A DNA stretch of 64,000 nt from JBBIQV01 sp964555285 (GTDB lineage: Bacteria > Nitrospirota > Nitrospiria > Nitrospirales > Nitrospiraceae), in the NCBI GenBank assembly GCA_964555285.1, contig CAZKRM010000003.1, forward strand, positions 87,400 to 151,399, in the 5' to 3' direction. Positions 50,741 through 59,708 of the stretch are shown here, one piece after another (the first letter of the stretch is position 1; each line of letters opens with the position of its first letter). The notes below the pieces were generated by a model that did not search any database, was not told the DNA's origin, and saw only the letters and a program-made list of their open reading frames with translations. The translations under genes and the position numbers were made by a program.

Positions 50741-53401
50741 ATGGCGATCGATCCGATCTGCGGCATGACTGTAGAGCCCGCGACTGCCGCGGGGCAGCAG
50801 GAGTTCAAAGGGAAGACCTATTATTTCTGTGGGCAGTCCTGCGCCGAGCGGTTTCGCGCGAGCCCGGAGCGATATGCCGAGACTCTGCCACTGATGATGG
50901 TTGACAGGCCGTCGATGAAGAAAATCCTGCCGATGATGCCGATGCCGGCGCCGGCTTCCGCCGGCGCCGGCGACATCGATCCCGTCTGCGGGATGACGGT
51001 GCAGCCGGCCACGGCCGCCGGATCCCATTCGTACAAGAGTACGACGTATTACTTCTGCTGCCAGGGCTGCCTGACGAAGTTCAAGGTGGATCCGGAGAAG
51101 TACCTCCAGAAATCGGCGGCTCCGCCGGCTTCTATGCCGGAGCATCTCGCGCCTGGTGCCAAGCAGGAATACGTCTGTCCCATGTGCCCAGAGGTCCATG
51201 CGGACAAGCCGAGCCCATGCCCGAAGTGCGGGATGGCGCTCGAGCCGGCAACCATCCTCCCTCTCGCCACGAAAACCGAGTATGTCTGCCCGATGCACCT
51301 GGAAGTGATCAAGTCGGAGCCTGGCTCTTGCCCACTCTGCGGCATGGCGTTGGAGCCAAGGACCGTGGCTGTTGAAGAGGAAGCCAACCCGGAACTCGTG
51401 GACATGAGCCGGCGGTTCTGGGTGAACCTTGGACCGGCGCTGATCGTGTTCGGCATTGCTATGTCGGATATGCTCCCAGGCCGGCCGCTGCAGCGGGTGT
51501 TATCGGGCGCAGCGATGAACTGGTTGCAGTGCCTCCTCGCGACGCCCGTGGTGATCTGGGGAGGATGGCCGTTCTTTCAACGCGGCTGGCAGTCTGTCCG
51601 GAACCTGAGTCCGAACATGTTCACGCTGATTGCCGTCGGGACTGGGACGGCCTATGTCTATAGCCTCGTGGCCACGGCACTGCAGGATCTGATCCCGCAG
51701 GCCTTTCACCGGCCTGACGGCACGCTGGCGGTCTATTTCGAAGCAGCCGCAGTCATCACGGTGCTGGTGGTGCTCGGTCAGGTGTTGGAACTCCGTGCGC
51801 GGAGCCGGACATCCAGCGCGATCCGCGCGCTGCTCGGTCTGGCGCCCAAAACGGCGCGGCTTGTGCGAGGTGATGGGCGCGAGGACGATATCCCGTTGGA
51901 CCAGGTGAAGGTCGGCGACCGCCTGCGTGTCAGGCCCGGCGAGCGCGTGCCGGTGGATGGAATCGTGGTGGACGGCGGAACGGCGATTGATGAATCCATG
52001 ATCACCGGCGAGCCGCTTCCAGTCGAGAAGATGGTAGGCGCGCGCGTGACCGGCGGAACGATCAACGGCAGCGGGAGCATCCTCATGCTGGCCGAGCGGG
52101 TCGGGTCGGATACGCTGCTTGCGCAGATCGTCCGCATGGTCAGTGAGGCGCAACGGAGTCGCGCGCCGATTCAACGGGTGGCGGATGTCGTGGCGGGGTA
52201 CTTCGTGCCCGGTGTCGTGCTGGTCGCGATCCTCACGGCCATTGCCTGGACGCTGTGGGGGCCTGAGCCGCGAGCGGCCTATGCGCTGGTCAGCGCGGTG
52301 GCGGTCTTGATCATCGCCTGTCCCTGCGCGCTCGGGTTGGCCACTCCCATGTCGATTATGGTGGGCACAGGTCGTGGGGCGATGGCGGGTGTGCTCGTCA
52401 AGCAGGCTGAGGCGCTGGAGACGCTCGAAAAGGTGGACACACTGGTGTTCGACAAAACCGGTACGCTGACGGAGGGCAAACCCAAGCTGCTGACGATCCG
52501 ATGTGTCCCACCGTGGAACGACATGGAGCTTCTCTCGCTCGTGGCGAGCCTGGAACGAGGCAGCGAACATCCGCTTGCTGCGGCCATTGTCGCAGGAGCG
52601 GAGACCCGTGGCGTGCCGATCGGGGCTGTGCAGGATTTCAAGTCCGTGACGGGTCAAGGTGTGATGGGCACGGTCAATGGACGAACCGTCGCCGTGGGAA
52701 CGTCGAGTTTCCTCCGCGAGGAACTTGGCGTCAAGGGCAACAGTCTTTCGGTCTTGGACGAAGAAGCCGAGAGTCTTCGCCGGGATGGCCAGACGATCGT
52801 CTTCGTTGCGGTCGATGGACAGTCTGCCGGTCTGTTGGGCGTCGCGGACCCTATCAAGGCCTCGACACCCGAGGCGATTCGACTCCTGAAAGAGGAAGGG
52901 CTGCGGCTGATCATGTTGACCGGCGACCATCGCTCGACGGCCGGGGCGGTGGCTCGCCAATTGGGTCTCGACGAGGTGATCGCCGAGGTCCAGCCGGATC
53001 AGAAAGGGCAGATGGTCAAGGACCTTCAAACAGAAGGACGCATCGTGGCGATGGCCGGCGACGGGATCAACGATGCGCCGGCCTTGGCGCAGGCTCATGT
53101 GGGAATCGCGATGGGGACGGGGACCGACGTGGCCATGCAGAGCGCCGGGATCACGCTGGCGAAAGGGGATCTCCGCAGCCTCGCGCGCGCGCGGCGCTTG
53201 AGTCGAGCGACGATGCGGAACATCCGGCAAAATCTGTTCTTTGCCTTCGTCTATAACCTACTCGGAGTGCCGATTGCGGCCGGCGCGCTCTATCCAGTCT
53301 GGGGAGTGCTCTTAAGTCCCATGATCGCCAGCGCAGCGATGACATTCAGCTCCGTGTCGGTCATCTCCAACGCTCTGCGTCTGCGTCATGTCGAATTATG
53401 A
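50741..53401 (+). CDS. copA: Cu(I)-type P1B ATPase with two YHS and two HMBD domains
   Basis: An 886-aa copper-exporting ATPase. N terminus: YHS domain 1 at 2-46 (DPICGMTVEP, YYFCGQSC), YHS domain 2 at 78-122 (DPVCGMTVQP, YYFCCQGC), heavy-metal-binding domains at 144-170 (YVCPMCPEV, CPKCGMALEP) and 181-206 (YVCPMHLEV, CPLCGMALEP). Core: TM metal site CPCALGLATP near 526, phosphorylation DKTGTLTEG near 571, nucleotide motif GSEHPLAAAIV and hinge GDGINDAPALAQA. It moves Cu(I) or Ag(I) from cytoplasm to envelope. ATG at 50741 after GAGGGGAG. A dsbA-like gene lies just upstream and a DegP gene just downstream. Confidence 0.95.
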   Translation: MAIDPICGMTVEPATAAGQQEFKGKTYYFCGQSCAERFRASPERYAETLPLMMVDRPSMKKILPMMPMPAPASAGAGDIDPVCGMTVQPATAAGSHSYKSTTYYFCCQGCLTKFKVDPEKYLQKSAAPPASMPEHLAPGAKQEYVCPMCPEVHADKPSPCPKCGMALEPATILPLATKTEYVCPMHLEVIKSEPGSCPLCGMALEPRTVAVEEEANPELVDMSRRFWVNLGPALIVFGIAMSDMLPGRPLQRVLSGAAMNWLQCLLATPVVIWGGWPFFQRGWQSVRNLSPNMFTLIAVGTGTAYVYSLVATALQDLIPQAFHRPDGTLAVYFEAAAVITVLVVLGQVLELRARSRTSSAIRALLGLAPKTARLVRGDGREDDIPLDQVKVGDRLRVRPGERVPVDGIVVDGGTAIDESMITGEPLPVEKMVGARVTGGTINGSGSILMLAERVGSDTLLAQIVRMVSEAQRSRAPIQRVADVVAGYFVPGVVLVAILTAIAWTLWGPEPRAAYALVSAVAVLIIACPCALGLATPMSIMVGTGRGAMAGVLVKQAEALETLEKVDTLVFDKTGTLTEGKPKLLTIRCVPPWNDMELLSLVASLERGSEHPLAAAIVAGAETRGVPIGAVQDFKSVTGQGVMGTVNGRTVAVGTSSFLREELGVKGNSLSVLDEEAESLRRDGQTIVFVAVDGQSAGLLGVADPIKASTPEAIRLLKEEGLRLIMLTGDHRSTAGAVARQLGLDEVIAEVQPDQKGQMVKDLQTEGRIVAMAGDGINDAPALAQAHVGIAMGTGTDVAMQSAGITLAKGDLRSLARARRLSRATMRNIRQNLFFAFVYNLLGVPIAAGALYPVWGVLLSPMIASAAMTFSSVSVISNALRLRHVEL

Positions 53402-53443
53402 GTGCTTGGTGCCTGAGCACGTGGTAAGCTCCACCGCGCTGCT

Positions 53444-54892
53444 ATGAGGTTATTAATTCCAACAAGTCAGGGTGTCTTTCCACACGCGGATCTCCGCTGG
53501 GCCCTCGCCCTGCTGGCGTGCTTGTTCGCCGGTTGGGGGAACGTGTCTCCTGCCCTCGCAATCGGGCGGCTGATCCCCGTTGTCGGAGGGAGCGATCTTC
53601 AGGCGCAGGTCCGCTCGACTGCCGCCAAGGTCATCCCGGCCGTCGTCAGCATCGCCTCCACCGTGGTCGTCCACGATCAGGCCTTCAGCGACGAAGGGCT
53701 TCCCTTCGGGCTCTTTAAGGAGCCGCCGTCCCGCCGTCAATATGGCCAAGGCTCCGGGGTGATCGTTTCACAGGACGGCTACATCATCACCAACAATCAC
53801 GTGGTGGCCGACGCCGTCGATGTCGAAGTCATTCTCGCCGACCGCCGGCAATATAAAGGCCGCGTCGTCGCCACCGATCCGAAAACCGATGTGGCGGTGG
53901 TCAAGATCAGCGCCACGGGGTTGCCGACTGTGCCCTGGGGCGATTCGAGTGCGCTGGCGGTCGGGGATTTCGTGCTCGCTATTGGGAATCCCTTGGGCCT
54001 GAGTCGGACCGTGACATTTGGGATCGTGAGCGCGGTGGGCCGCGCCGATGTCGGTGTGGCGGATTTTGAAGATTTCATCCAGACCGATGCGCCGATCAAC
54101 CCCGGCAACTCCGGCGGCGCGTTGGTCAATATCAATGGCGAACTGGTCGGGATCAACACCGCGATCGCCAGTCCCACCGGCGGCAGCGTCGGCGTGGGCT
54201 TTGCCATCCCGAGCAATATGGCGCGGGCGGCGATGCAAAGCTTGATCAAAACCGGGCGCGTCATCCGCGGATTCCTCGGCGCTTCGACCCAAGACGTGAC
54301 ACCGCTGTTAGGGAAGATATTTCGTCTGCCCGATGTGAAAGGCGCGATTGTGACCGATCTCCAACCCAAGGGATCGGCCGAGAAGGCCGGCTTGCGTCGC
54401 GGCGATGTCGTCGTCCGCTTCGATGGGCGTGATGTGATGGATAACGGCCATCTGCGGAATCTGATCGCGGCCGCAGCCATCGGCAGCAAGCACCGCCTGG
54501 ACATTATCCGCGACACGAGGCCGATGCAGGCAGAGCTCGTGATCCAGGAAGCGCCTCGTGAACGGGTGAAGCGCGCGACGGCTTCGTCACCCACTGAGGC
54601 CGCATCCCATCCACTTGCCGGCGTCATCGTGGACGACATTACCCCGGCGCTTGCCCGCCAGATGGACCTGAACGTCAACGCCGGCGTGGTCGTGACCGAC
54701 GTGGAAGAGGGCAGCGTGGCGGAAGTATCCGGCCTCCAGCCGGGCGACATACTCGTCGAACTCAACCGGCAGCCTCTTCCGAACTTCTCCGTCTTCCAGC
54801 GTCTCGCCGAAGCCATCCGGCCGAACGACGTCGCCCTCCTGCTCGTCAACCGCCAGGGAACCGTGCTCTACGTGCCGATCCAAGGGGAGTAG
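53444..54892 (+). CDS. DegP/DegQ-type periplasmic serine protease
   Basis: 482 aa. A hydrophobic signal at 18-39 precedes the trypsin-like domain with catalytic His119 (ITNNHVV), Asp149 (KTDVAVVKI) and Ser223 (NPGNSGGAL), then two PDZ domains (GFLGASTQDV...LRRGDVVVRFDG around 280-345 and VVVTDVEEGSVAE..GDILVELNR around 415-465). It degrades or holds misfolded envelope proteins. It follows the Cu ATPase by 42 nt in the same direction, which suits protein damage caused by copper. A long 21-bp inverted repeat follows its stop. Confidence 0.95.
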   Translation: MRLLIPTSQGVFPHADLRWALALLACLFAGWGNVSPALAIGRLIPVVGGSDLQAQVRSTAAKVIPAVVSIASTVVVHDQAFSDEGLPFGLFKEPPSRRQYGQGSGVIVSQDGYIITNNHVVADAVDVEVILADRRQYKGRVVATDPKTDVAVVKISATGLPTVPWGDSSALAVGDFVLAIGNPLGLSRTVTFGIVSAVGRADVGVADFEDFIQTDAPINPGNSGGALVNINGELVGINTAIASPTGGSVGVGFAIPSNMARAAMQSLIKTGRVIRGFLGASTQDVTPLLGKIFRLPDVKGAIVTDLQPKGSAEKAGLRRGDVVVRFDGRDVMDNGHLRNLIAAAAIGSKHRLDIIRDTRPMQAELVIQEAPRERVKRATASSPTEAASHPLAGVIVDDITPALARQMDLNVNAGVVVTDVEEGSVAEVSGLQPGDILVELNRQPLPNFSVFQRLAEAIRPNDVALLLVNRQGTVLYVPIQGE

Positions 54893-54898
54893 GGAAGA

Positions 54899-54991
54899 CA
54901 AAGCGGCTCAGTGGCCTCCTGTGCTCGCACAACGCGCACATCAGAATGTGATCGTTGGATGCGCGCAGGGGGAGGCCACTGAGCCGCTTTG
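54899..54991. repeat. 21-bp perfect inverted repeat after the DegP gene
   Basis: CAAAGCGGCTCAGTGGCCTC plus C at 54899-54919 and its exact complement at 54971-54991. The 51-nt loop carries GTGCTCGCACAACGCGCAC and GGATGCGCGCAGGG. A related hairpin (GGGTAG...CTACCC around GGTGCTCGCT...TGCGCG) follows at 55011-55084, and GGTGCTCGCT recurs at 61703. It may end transcription; the shared core suggests a dispersed repeat family. The rest of the 287-nt gap shows no gene. Confidence 0.8.
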
Positions 54992-55179
54992 CCAAGAGGA
55001 GAGGGGTGATGGGTAGACTTTGCGAAGGCTGATGAGCCATAGCAACAAAGGTGCTCGCTTGCTGCGCGTAGGGGGAAGCTACCCAACTACCTGCCGAGGA
55101 AGTGCTGTTCAGTTGCTCCTCAAGTCCTGGTGAAAACGATCCGAAAAAGGAGTGGTTCTGAGAAAGGGGAGCCTCGGCT

Positions 55180-55785
55180 GTGCGAAGGCGAAGACAGTAT
55201 TTCCTGAAAGATACACTTCAATTTCGGCTTGTAGCCGTCAGTTTCGTGTATCAGTTGCTTATCCTGCTGGTCTTTGCAGGTGCGATCTTCGTACCGGTGG
55301 GAATACAACTGGAAGGGCCCATCCTGTCCTCCTCTCAGTTCCAAGAGGCTGCAGCGCAATTCCTGGTGCTGCACCGCAGGGTCTGGCCGCCGCTCATCAT
55401 TACCTTAGTGCTCTTGACTCTTCATTCGGTGTTCTTCTCCCATCGAATCGCCGGCCCGCTGTACCGGTTCCATACCGTGTACAAAGCCGTTGCCAGAGGC
55501 GAGCTGACCGTGCGGACGGGCATTCGAAAGAGAGATTTTCTACAGAAAGAGGCCGACGCTCTGCGTGAAATGGTCGACGCACTCAGAGCCAAAATCGGCG
55601 ATGTGCAAGCGAGCAGCGGCGAAGTGGCGGCTATCCTCACCGAGTTGGAGCGGGCCGCGACGAGCGGCTCTACGGAAGACCTTCGCCAAGCCATCGAGAC
55701 GCTTCACAAGCGTGTGGAGAATCTGACCGCGACGATCGGGCGATTCAAAACCTGCGGCAGGAAACCCGCCGGCTCCGGGGCATAA
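55180..55785 (+). CDS. Membrane protein with HAMP domain
   Basis: 201 aa from a GTG at 55180 preceded by AAAGGGGAG. Two membrane helices (VSFVYQLLILLVFAGAIFVPVG and WPPLIITLVLLTLHSVFFS) flank a short external loop. A HAMP-like segment follows (HRIAGPLYRFHTVYKAVARG, LTVRTGIRKRDFL) and then a coiled-coil (QKEADALREMVDALRAKIGDVQ, AIETLHKRVENLTATI). No kinase, cyclase or MCP signalling tip is present, so it may pass signals to a separate partner. Start and end are supported by context only. Confidence 0.75.
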   Translation: MRRRRQYFLKDTLQFRLVAVSFVYQLLILLVFAGAIFVPVGIQLEGPILSSSQFQEAAAQFLVLHRRVWPPLIITLVLLTLHSVFFSHRIAGPLYRFHTVYKAVARGELTVRTGIRKRDFLQKEADALREMVDALRAKIGDVQASSGEVAAILTELERAATSGSTEDLRQAIETLHKRVENLTATIGRFKTCGRKPAGSGA

Positions 55786-55935
55786 TCTGACCCCACGCCG
55801 GACCGGTTCGGCATTCCAGCGTCCCTCTCTCATCCGGCAACCGTATACCCTCTTTGTTATCCGTAGAAAAACAGTCCTTCATGGTAGTGCTCTGAGGAGA
55901 GAAGGGGGCTGGTCGTGAGATCGGCCTCAAGGTGG

Positions 55936-55965
55936 TTGACTTATGGGGAGATGGAGTGCTATGAA
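55936..55965 (+). promoter_or_regulatory. Predicted promoter of nikR
   Basis: TTGACT (55936-55941), 18 nt, then TATGAA (55960-55965); start ATG at 55998 with AGGTAGGCGAG. The repeated GTGCTA at 55957-55962 and 55977-55982 could belong to a regulator site, but the standard NikR operator (GTATGA-N16-TCATAC) is not seen. Confidence 0.45.
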
Positions 55966-55997
55966 TTTCAAAAACGTGCTACTCTCAGGTAGGCGAG

Positions 55998-56414
55998 ATG
56001 AAACAACTGGTCCGTTTCGGCGTGTCGCTGGATCGCCAGCTGCTCGATGACTTCGATCGTCTGATCCAGCGGCGCCGCTATACCAATCGGTCGGAAGCCC
56101 TGCGCGACCTGATCCGCGACAATCTGGTCGGACAGCAGTGGGACGAGGACAAGGAGACGGTCGGCACAATTACTTTCGTCTATGACCATCATGTACGGGA
56201 TTTGACAAGGAAGCTCACCGATATTCAGCACCGCTATCAGCCCCTCATCCTCTCCGGGATGCACGTGCATCTCGACCATAACCATTGTTTGGAGGTGCTG
56301 GTTGTGAAAGGGAAGGGATCTGAGGTCAAGAAGGTCTCCGACGCGCTGGTCAGCGTCAAAGGGGTCAAGCACGGGAAGCTGACCATGACGACGACGGGCA
56401 AAGGGTTGGGCTGA
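55998..56414 (+). CDS. nikR: Nickel-responsive regulator NikR
   Basis: A 138-aa ribbon-helix-helix DNA-binding protein. Residues 1-45 form the RHH (LVRFGVSLDRQLLDDFDRLI, NRSEALRDLIRDNL). The ACT-like domain keeps the high-affinity nickel ligands in HHVRDLTRKL and MHVHLDHNHCLEVLVVKG (His, His, His, Cys). It represses nickel uptake when Ni(II) is bound. It is followed 7 nt later by a TonB-dependent receptor, which suggests it controls outer-membrane nickel import. The length matches E. coli NikR (133). Confidence 0.95.
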   Translation: MKQLVRFGVSLDRQLLDDFDRLIQRRRYTNRSEALRDLIRDNLVGQQWDEDKETVGTITFVYDHHVRDLTRKLTDIQHRYQPLILSGMHVHLDHNHCLEVLVVKGKGSEVKKVSDALVSVKGVKHGKLTMTTTGKGLG

Positions 56415-56421
56415 GTCAGCA

Positions 56422-58464
56422 GTGTTCGTTCTGCATTGGCGTCTTCACATCCTTCTTATCGTTCTGTTCGTTTCTCCCGCAATAGCTCACGATCCGGACG
56501 CAGACACGGTGGAAATCCAAGAAGTGTCCGTCGTCGGCGAGCAGCCGGTCGCCGCGTCGTCCCAACAGTTTATCCCGGACAAAGAATATCTCTTGCAGCC
56601 GCAAGGCCGGCCGGCCCAGGTGCTGCGCCTGATACCAGGATTTCTTGCCGTGGAACATTCCGGCGGGGCCGGCAAGGCCGATCAATATTTTCTGCGCGGG
56701 TTCGATGCCGATCACGGCACCGACGTGGCGTTCTTTGCAGACGGCATGCCGATCAATTTCCGGTCCCATGCGCATGGCCAGGGCTACACCGATCTGAATT
56801 TCATTATTCCGGAAACGATCGAGGGACTCGATGTCTACAAGGGGGCGTACCTGCCCGAGTATGGAGATTTCGCGACGGCAGGGGCCGTCAATTTCAAGAC
56901 ACGGGAAATAGTCAAGGAAGGAATCGTGCAGTTCGCTGGTGGCCAGTTCGATACCCAGCGGCATCTCTTGATGCTGTCCCCAACGAAAGACAAGGTCCGC
57001 ACCTTGTTCGCGGCGGAGGGCTATTACACCAACGGCCCGTTCCAGAACGACAATCGCTACTTCCGGGCCAACCTCTTGGCGAAGGCCACGATGAATCCAA
57101 CCGGACGGGACGAGTTGAGCGTGACCGCCACGTTTCATAAAGCGCAATGGAACGCCTCCGGCGAAATCCCGCTCCGGGCGGTGACGAACGGCTCGCTCGA
57201 CCGCTTTGGGGCAATCGATCCATCAGAGGGAGGACGAACTACCCGCGCTACCAGCCGGCTTAACTATCACTACGACACCACCTCCGGCGGCCAGTTCTTC
57301 GCGAATGCGTACGCGCAGTACTACAAATTTGACCTCTTTACGAATTTCACCTTCTTCCTGAACGATCCAGTGAATGGAGATGGGTTCCAGCAGTCGGATC
57401 GGCGGGTCATCTACGGCGGAGATATGGGCTATCGGCAGACCGGCAAGTTCCTGGACATCGACAGCGCGGCGACGGTCGGAGTGCAGGCCAGGGTGGACAA
57501 CATCCATGCGCGGCTGGGCACCCAAGCCAAACGGAATCCATTGGGCACGACGACGGACAGCGACATTCTCGAAGCCTCCTACTCGCCCTTTATGAAAGTC
57601 GAGCTGCAGCCGACCCCGTGGATGCGGTTTGCCGGAGGTGTCCGAACCGAGATATTTACGTTCGATGTGCGAAATCGTTGTCCCGACTGTACTGAGCAGC
57701 CAGCGGGGAGAACGTCCACGGCCTTGGTTCTGCCGAAGGCGAATCTCATCCTAGGGCCCTGGTTCAGCACGGAGTTCTTTGCCAATTATGGCGAAGGGTA
57801 TCACAGCAACGATGCTCGGTCGGCTGTGGCTCCCGGCTCGTCGCCGCTCGCGCGGGCCAAGACGTATGAGGTCGGAGCCCGGTCCAAACCGTGGGGACCG
57901 GACGGGCTTGAGCTGATCGCCACGGCCTGGGCGCTCGAACTCCAATCCGAACTGGTGTTTGCCGGCGATGAGGGCACCACCGAAATTCGAGGAGCCTCAC
58001 GCCGGCGTGGCATGGAGCTGGCCGCACGAGGGCAGATCATGGGCCCCCTATACTTCAACGGCAGCGTGACGTGGACGAAGGCGGAGTTCCGCAACGGCGG
58101 CGCGATTTCCTTAGCGCCGGAAATGACTGCCTACGGCGCGCTGCTCCTGCGATGGCCGGAGGGACTGAGTTCACAATTGCAGGCGACGTATCTGGGGGTC
58201 CGGCCGTTGAACGAAGATCGAAGTTTCAAGTCACCGTCATGGATCGACTTCGATCTGTCCGAACGGTATCAACTTCCCGTCAAGCTCTCGCATGGGCGGC
58301 TCGAAGCCTTTCTTTTCGTTCAGAACCTCCTCAATACGAAATGGGAGCAGGCCGTGTTTGCATTTCCGTCCCGGCTGCGAAACGAAACCGTACCGATCAA
58401 CGACATTCACTTCGTCCCTGGCAACCCCCGGTTTGTGATGGGCGGCCTCGCATGGTATTTTTGA
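56422..58464 (+). CDS. TonB-dependent outer-membrane receptor, probably nickel-linked
   Basis: 680 aa. The signal (HILLIVLFVSPAIA) is followed by a TonB-box-like EIQEVSVVGEQ, a plug domain (VLRLIPGFLAVEHSGG, DQYFLRGFDADHGTDVAFF, MPINFRSHAHGQGY, AGAVNFKTREI) and a 22-strand barrel ending NPRFVMGGLAWYF with the usual terminal aromatic. It is coupled to nikR by a 7-nt gap. By context it may import nickel chelates; nickel transport by TonB receptors under NikR control is known elsewhere. Start GTG at 56422 overlaps nothing and lacks a strong ribosome site. Confidence 0.88.
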   Translation: MFVLHWRLHILLIVLFVSPAIAHDPDADTVEIQEVSVVGEQPVAASSQQFIPDKEYLLQPQGRPAQVLRLIPGFLAVEHSGGAGKADQYFLRGFDADHGTDVAFFADGMPINFRSHAHGQGYTDLNFIIPETIEGLDVYKGAYLPEYGDFATAGAVNFKTREIVKEGIVQFAGGQFDTQRHLLMLSPTKDKVRTLFAAEGYYTNGPFQNDNRYFRANLLAKATMNPTGRDELSVTATFHKAQWNASGEIPLRAVTNGSLDRFGAIDPSEGGRTTRATSRLNYHYDTTSGGQFFANAYAQYYKFDLFTNFTFFLNDPVNGDGFQQSDRRVIYGGDMGYRQTGKFLDIDSAATVGVQARVDNIHARLGTQAKRNPLGTTTDSDILEASYSPFMKVELQPTPWMRFAGGVRTEIFTFDVRNRCPDCTEQPAGRTSTALVLPKANLILGPWFSTEFFANYGEGYHSNDARSAVAPGSSPLARAKTYEVGARSKPWGPDGLELIATAWALELQSELVFAGDEGTTEIRGASRRRGMELAARGQIMGPLYFNGSVTWTKAEFRNGGAISLAPEMTAYGALLLRWPEGLSSQLQATYLGVRPLNEDRSFKSPSWIDFDLSERYQLPVKLSHGRLEAFLFVQNLLNTKWEQAVFAFPSRLRNETVPINDIHFVPGNPRFVMGGLAWYF

Positions 58465-58472
58465 GCCGCTTG

Positions 58473-58552
58473 CGGCTAATGCTGAATGATGAATGTCGAA
58501 TTTTGAATTGACAGATGCCGTTCGACCAATTCAACATTAAATATTGTCATGC
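58473..58552. repeat. Foldback array (AATGATGAATG words) before the DNA glycosylase
   Basis: Left: TAATGCTGAATGATGAATGTC, GAATTTTGAATTG. Right: CAATTCAACATTAAATATTG. It is weaker than the others but shares the ATGATGAATG words with 26341-26433. It reaches the glycosylase start codon. Confidence 0.55.
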
Positions 58553-59136
58553 GATCAATTGTATTACCGCGTGTCTATTTCAACCGGCCCACCGTAGAAG
58601 TGGCGCGGTCTCTCTTGGGGAAGTTCCTCTTGCGGGAGAACGGGGCCGGCACGATGGCGGCCAGAATCATCGAAGTGGAGGCCTATGTCGGTCTAGAAGA
58701 TCAAGCCTGTCATGCGTCACGAGGGCGAACACAGCGGACTGACGTGATGTTTGGGTCGGCCGGCGTATCCTACGTCTATCTCATTTACGGGATGCACCAC
58801 TGTTTCAATATCGTGACGGAGGAAGACGGCTATCCGGCTGCAGTCCTTGTGCGTGCGGTGGAGCTGGACTGTGAGTTAATCGACGGGCCGGGCCGGGTGT
58901 GCCGCCGACTCAACATTGATCGCTCGCTTAACCGTTTGGATTTGACTCGGGGGGAGAAACTCTGGCTTGAGGATCGAGGGGGTATTGTCAGAAAGGCTTC
59001 GATCGGCAGATATCCTCGGATCGGCGTCGATTACGCGGGTGAATGGGCCGCCAAGCTGTGGCGGTTCCGCTTGGAGCAGCCGGAGGTCTCGGAGCGGTCT
59101 GTTCCTGCGAGAAAGAGTCGTGCCAAGAAGAGTTGA
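58549..59136 (+). CDS. 3-methyladenine DNA glycosylase (AAG/MPG family)
   Basis: 195 aa of the alkyladenine glycosylase family, which removes alkylated purines. Seen are YFNRPTVEVARSLLGKFLL, the catalytic Glu in RIIEVEAYVG, the DNA-intercalating region (SAGVSYVYLIYGMHHCFNIV), VLVRAVE and GPGRVCRRLNID. Length as usual. The ATG at 58549 lies in the foldback array and has no obvious ribosome site. A strong terminator follows. Confidence 0.93.
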   Translation: MRSIVLPRVYFNRPTVEVARSLLGKFLLRENGAGTMAARIIEVEAYVGLEDQACHASRGRTQRTDVMFGSAGVSYVYLIYGMHHCFNIVTEEDGYPAAVLVRAVELDCELIDGPGRVCRRLNIDRSLNRLDLTRGEKLWLEDRGGIVRKASIGRYPRIGVDYAGEWAAKLWRFRLEQPEVSERSVPARKSRAKKS

Positions 59137-59170
59137 ACGTCAGGCTGGTCTCTTAGCAGGGATCAAACAA

Positions 59171-59209
59171 AACGGGGAAGCCGCATAGATATGCGGCTTC
59201 CCCGTTTTT
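59171..59209. terminator. Rho-independent terminator, usable from both sides
   Basis: AACGGGGAAGCCGCAT pairs with ATGCGGCTTCCCCGTT across a 4-nt loop, followed by a T-run (GTTTTTC), preceded by an A-rich stretch. It serves the glycosylase gene and, on the other strand, the convergent exported-protein gene. Confidence 0.88.
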
Positions 59210-59229
59210 CGTATCAGCTGAAGATTCAG

Positions 59230-59598
59230 CTATTGGATTTTCCGATCGCCGCTGATCTTTGTGGCTGAGGTCACTGGGGGCTCGATCTTAATCTGGGGCC
59301 CCTGGACATTGGGAAGACGGCCTGCGCCTTCCTTCTTAGTGATGCGCTGATTGTTGGGATCCGAGAGATTCTGAACAGCGTGGTTGTCATCAAATCCCGC
59401 AGACTTGAGCACGGCTTTCTCGCCGCTTGCGTTGGTCTGGCCGGGATCATTCGCCGTCGGCTGCCCGTTGACAGGGCTGCCGTCGTTCTTCATCGGATAG
59501 CCCTCATGCTTCGGCAATAAAGCCGGGTTCGCAGAGGCCAGGGAGAGCCCGAACAGCACACCTGCAACTGTTGCGACAGTGCCGATCAAGAATTTCAT
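59230..59598 (-). CDS. Small exported protein, unknown function
   Basis: 122 aa with a good signal peptide (LIGTVATVAGVLFGLSLASA). The mature part is hydrophilic and disordered-looking, rich in Asn, Pro, Gly and Lys (PKHEGYPMKNDGSPVNGQ, AGFDDNHAVQNLSDPNNQ). No Cys and no known domain were recognised. ATG at 59598 has GGAGTAGGG. It is convergent with the glycosylase gene across the terminator. Possibly a periplasmic or surface protein specific to the lineage. Confidence 0.75.
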   Translation of the reverse strand: MKFLIGTVATVAGVLFGLSLASANPALLPKHEGYPMKNDGSPVNGQPTANDPGQTNASGEKAVLKSAGFDDNHAVQNLSDPNNQRITKKEGAGRLPNVQGPQIKIEPPVTSATKISGDRKIQ

Positions 59599-59708
59599 AG
59601 CCCTACTCCTTTGAAAGAATGTTGGCCGAAGAAATGTCGATTGAAGACGTATCGAGCGCGGGCATCTTAGCCGTCCCCGTACGGAGTGTCAAGAGTGAAA
59701 GAGAGAAG

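Noticed and set aside
55786..55997. Riboswitch or standard NikR operator before nikR
   Set aside because: No GTATGA-N16-TCATAC and no nickel/cobalt (NiCo) riboswitch core could be recognised by eye.
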